Source of the DNA: Desulfobacterales bacterium
GTDB lineage: Bacteria > Desulfobacterota > Desulfobacteria > Desulfobacterales > Desulfosalsimonadaceae
Length of the DNA stretch: 16,519 nt
Assembly: GCA_007135795.1 (NCBI GenBank)
Contig: SLIE01000111.1
Span: 1-16,519, forward strand
Direction of reading: 5' to 3'
A program made the position numbers and the translations under genes. Below the pieces are notes generated by a model. The model was given only the letters and a program-made list of their open reading frames with translations, was not told where the DNA came from and made no database searches. This document shows positions 15,401 through 16,519 of this stretch, in pieces (within the stretch, counting starts at the first letter, position 1; every line of letters begins with the position of its first letter).

Positions 15401-16272
15401 ACGACATACTGAATCTGGGCATCCCCAAAGGGAGCCTGCAGAACGCGACCATTGAGCTGTTCAAACGTTCCGGATGGAAGATCAATGTCAATGGCCGGAG
15501 CTATTTTCCAGATATAAATGACCCGACGATCCATTGTACATTATGCCGGGCCCAGGAAATGGGTGTGTATGTGCAAAACGGTACCCTGGATGCGGGGTTG
15601 ACCGGAAAAGACTGGATCGCTGAATACGATTCGGATGTTCACGTGGTTGCGGATCTGATCTATTCAAAAGTCAGTGCACGACCTGCGCGCTGGGTCATCG
15701 CAGTTGCGAGTGATTCTCCGTTTCATGAACTCAAGGACCTGGCCGGAAAAAAAGTGGCGACCGAGTTGGTCAATTATACCAAACGATATTTTGCCGGAAA
15801 TGATATTGATGTAAAAATCGAATACTCATGGGGCGCCACAGAAGGGAAGGTCGTATCGGGACTTGCCGATGCCATCGTGGAGATCACGGAAACCGAAAGC
15901 ACCATCCGTGCGCACGGACTTCGGATCATCCATGAAATGATGCAGACCAATACGCAATTGATCGCAAATCATGAGGCCTGGACCAATCCGGTCAAACGAA
16001 AAAAAATTGAGCAGATTGCCCTGCTTCTGAAAGGGGCGCTGGTCGCCGAGAAACTGGTTGGCATCAAGATGAATGTCCCGGAAGACAAACTGGAACAGAT
16101 CGTTTCCCTCGTCCCTTCCCTGACTGCACCGACCGTGGCAAAACTGTATCATACCCAATGGTATTCTCTTGAATCCATTATCAGCTCGGACACGGTAAGG
16201 GATCTGATACCGGTCCTTCTGGAAAACGGTGCCGAAGGGATTATTGAGTATCCCTTGAACAAGGTGATATAA
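15397..16272 (+). CDS. hisG: ATP phosphoribosyltransferase, long form
   Basis: First and feedback-controlled enzyme of histidine synthesis, joining ATP and PRPP. At 291 residues it is the long, hexameric form, which carries a C-terminal ACT-like regulatory domain (about residues 215-291) that binds histidine; the short form instead needs HisZ. Visible family segments are LGIPKGSLQ (7-15), [14 protein letters not shown], and the PRPP-binding region [18 protein letters not shown] followed by [15 protein letters not shown]. The C-terminal domain has [31 protein letters not shown]. It overlaps hisI by 4 bp. Early allosteric step plus cyclohydrolase in one operon is a common partial his arrangement; the remaining his genes are outside the window. 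Confidence 0.96.
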   Translation: MNDILNLGIPKGSLQNATIELFKRSGWKINVNGRSYFPDINDPTIHCTLCRAQEMGVYVQNGTLDAGLTGKDWIAEYDSDVHVVADLIYSKVSARPARWVIAVASDSPFHELKDLAGKKVATELVNYTKRYFAGNDIDVKIEYSWGATEGKVVSGLADAIVEITETESTIRAHGLRIIHEMMQTNTQLIANHEAWTNPVKRKKIEQIALLLKGALVAEKLVGIKMNVPEDKLEQIVSLVPSLTAPTVAKLYHTQWYSLESIISSDTVRDLIPVLLENGAEGIIEYPLNKVI

Positions 16273-16309
16273 AACAAGGTGCAGAAATGCGTTACCGGGG
16301 AAATTTAAA

Positions 16310-16519
16310 GTGATAATAAAGTCCGCACTATTCATCAAAAGTGCTGTTAAACCGGGGCAATACCCTGATACGGATCTGCCGGAGATTGCTTTTGCAGGTC
16401 GATCCAATGTGGGGAAATCTTCACTGATCAATACCCTGGTGAAACGTAAAAACCTGGTTAAAACAAGCTCGACACCAGGCAAGACCCGGCTGATCAATTT
16501 TTTTGAAATCAACGAAACA
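16310..16519 (+). CDS. engB: Ribosome biogenesis GTPase EngB (YihA/YsxC), 5' part
   Basis: TRAFAC-class small GTPase needed for 50S subunit assembly. Only the first 70 codons are present; the window ends inside the gene. The reading frame starts at GTG 16310 ([11 protein letters not shown] follows), with a GGGG about 9 nt upstream; there is no in-frame ATG. Diagnostic features are [18 protein letters not shown], where GRSNVGKS is the G1 P-loop, and [16 protein letters not shown], where STPGKT is the G2/switch I region typical of EngB. It lies 37 bp after hisG and could be co-transcribed with it. Confidence 0.93.
   Translation, partial: MIIKSALFIKSAVKPGQYPDTDLPEIAFAGRSNVGKSSLINTLVKRKNLVKTSSTPGKTRLINFFEINET

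Noticed and set aside
15826..16512. 228-codon minus-strand open frame across hisG and engB
   Set aside because: It is antisense to two genes with unmistakable family motifs.
1..16519. tRNA, rRNA, CRISPR or phage module
   Set aside because: Intergenic regions were read for T-loop-like GGTTCGA signatures, spaced direct repeats and integrase/transposase motifs on both strands; none was convincing.

Overview
The window looks like a chromosomal segment from a Desulfobacterota (deltaproteobacterial, probably Desulfobacterales-like) anaerobe of moderate GC. The assignment rests on the gene mix: a stand-alone TrpB2-type tryptophan synthase next to riboflavin genes, an archaeal/eukaryotic-type prolyl-tRNA synthetase, one Rel-type (p)ppGpp enzyme, long-form HisG, a BamD lipoprotein with a Pro-rich tail, and small Cys-motif proteins of a kind I associate with this phylum. 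No phage, plasmid, CRISPR or defence module is visible. It is mostly core metabolism with a few lineage-specific small genes and intergenic repeat elements.

Layout. (1) 188-5444, plus strand: a compact probable operon ribE-ribBA-ribH-nusB-trpB2-small Cys protein-MBL hydrolase. It makes riboflavin from GTP and ribulose-5-phosphate except for the RibD steps (no ribD here), and carries the classical ribH-nusB linkage. Several genes overlap: ribBA/ribH by 8 bp and nusB/trpB by 4 bp. (2) 5449-6070, minus strand: an uncharacterised 133-residue protein made of two gapless Cys-containing repeats, followed by a doubtful small ORF that contains a very strong hairpin. (3) 6071-6483: a divergent intergenic region with a REP-like hairpin. 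(4) 6484-11348, plus strand: ispG (MEP isoprenoid pathway), proS and a bifunctional-type rel/spoT. (5) 11487-14348, minus strand: rpmB, bamD (with a good sigma70-type promoter), trxB and trxA; trxA-trxB is a tight thioredoxin operon. (6) 14349-15022: a long intergenic region with a fold-back, MITE-like element and a good promoter facing hisI. (7) 15023-16519, plus strand: hisI-hisG (4-bp overlap), then the 5' part of the ribosome-assembly GTPase engB, cut by the window edge.

The points most worth a second look are the duplicated CQLGxF protein, the conserved-looking four-Cys protein beside trpB2, a His-to-Gln change at an expected metal ligand in the DHBP synthase half of RibBA, and a 126-bp nested inverted-repeat element whose 17-nt terminal repeat recurs exactly across the ispG stop codon 7 kb away. 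I did not find a convincing new multi-gene system; the window is largely housekeeping.
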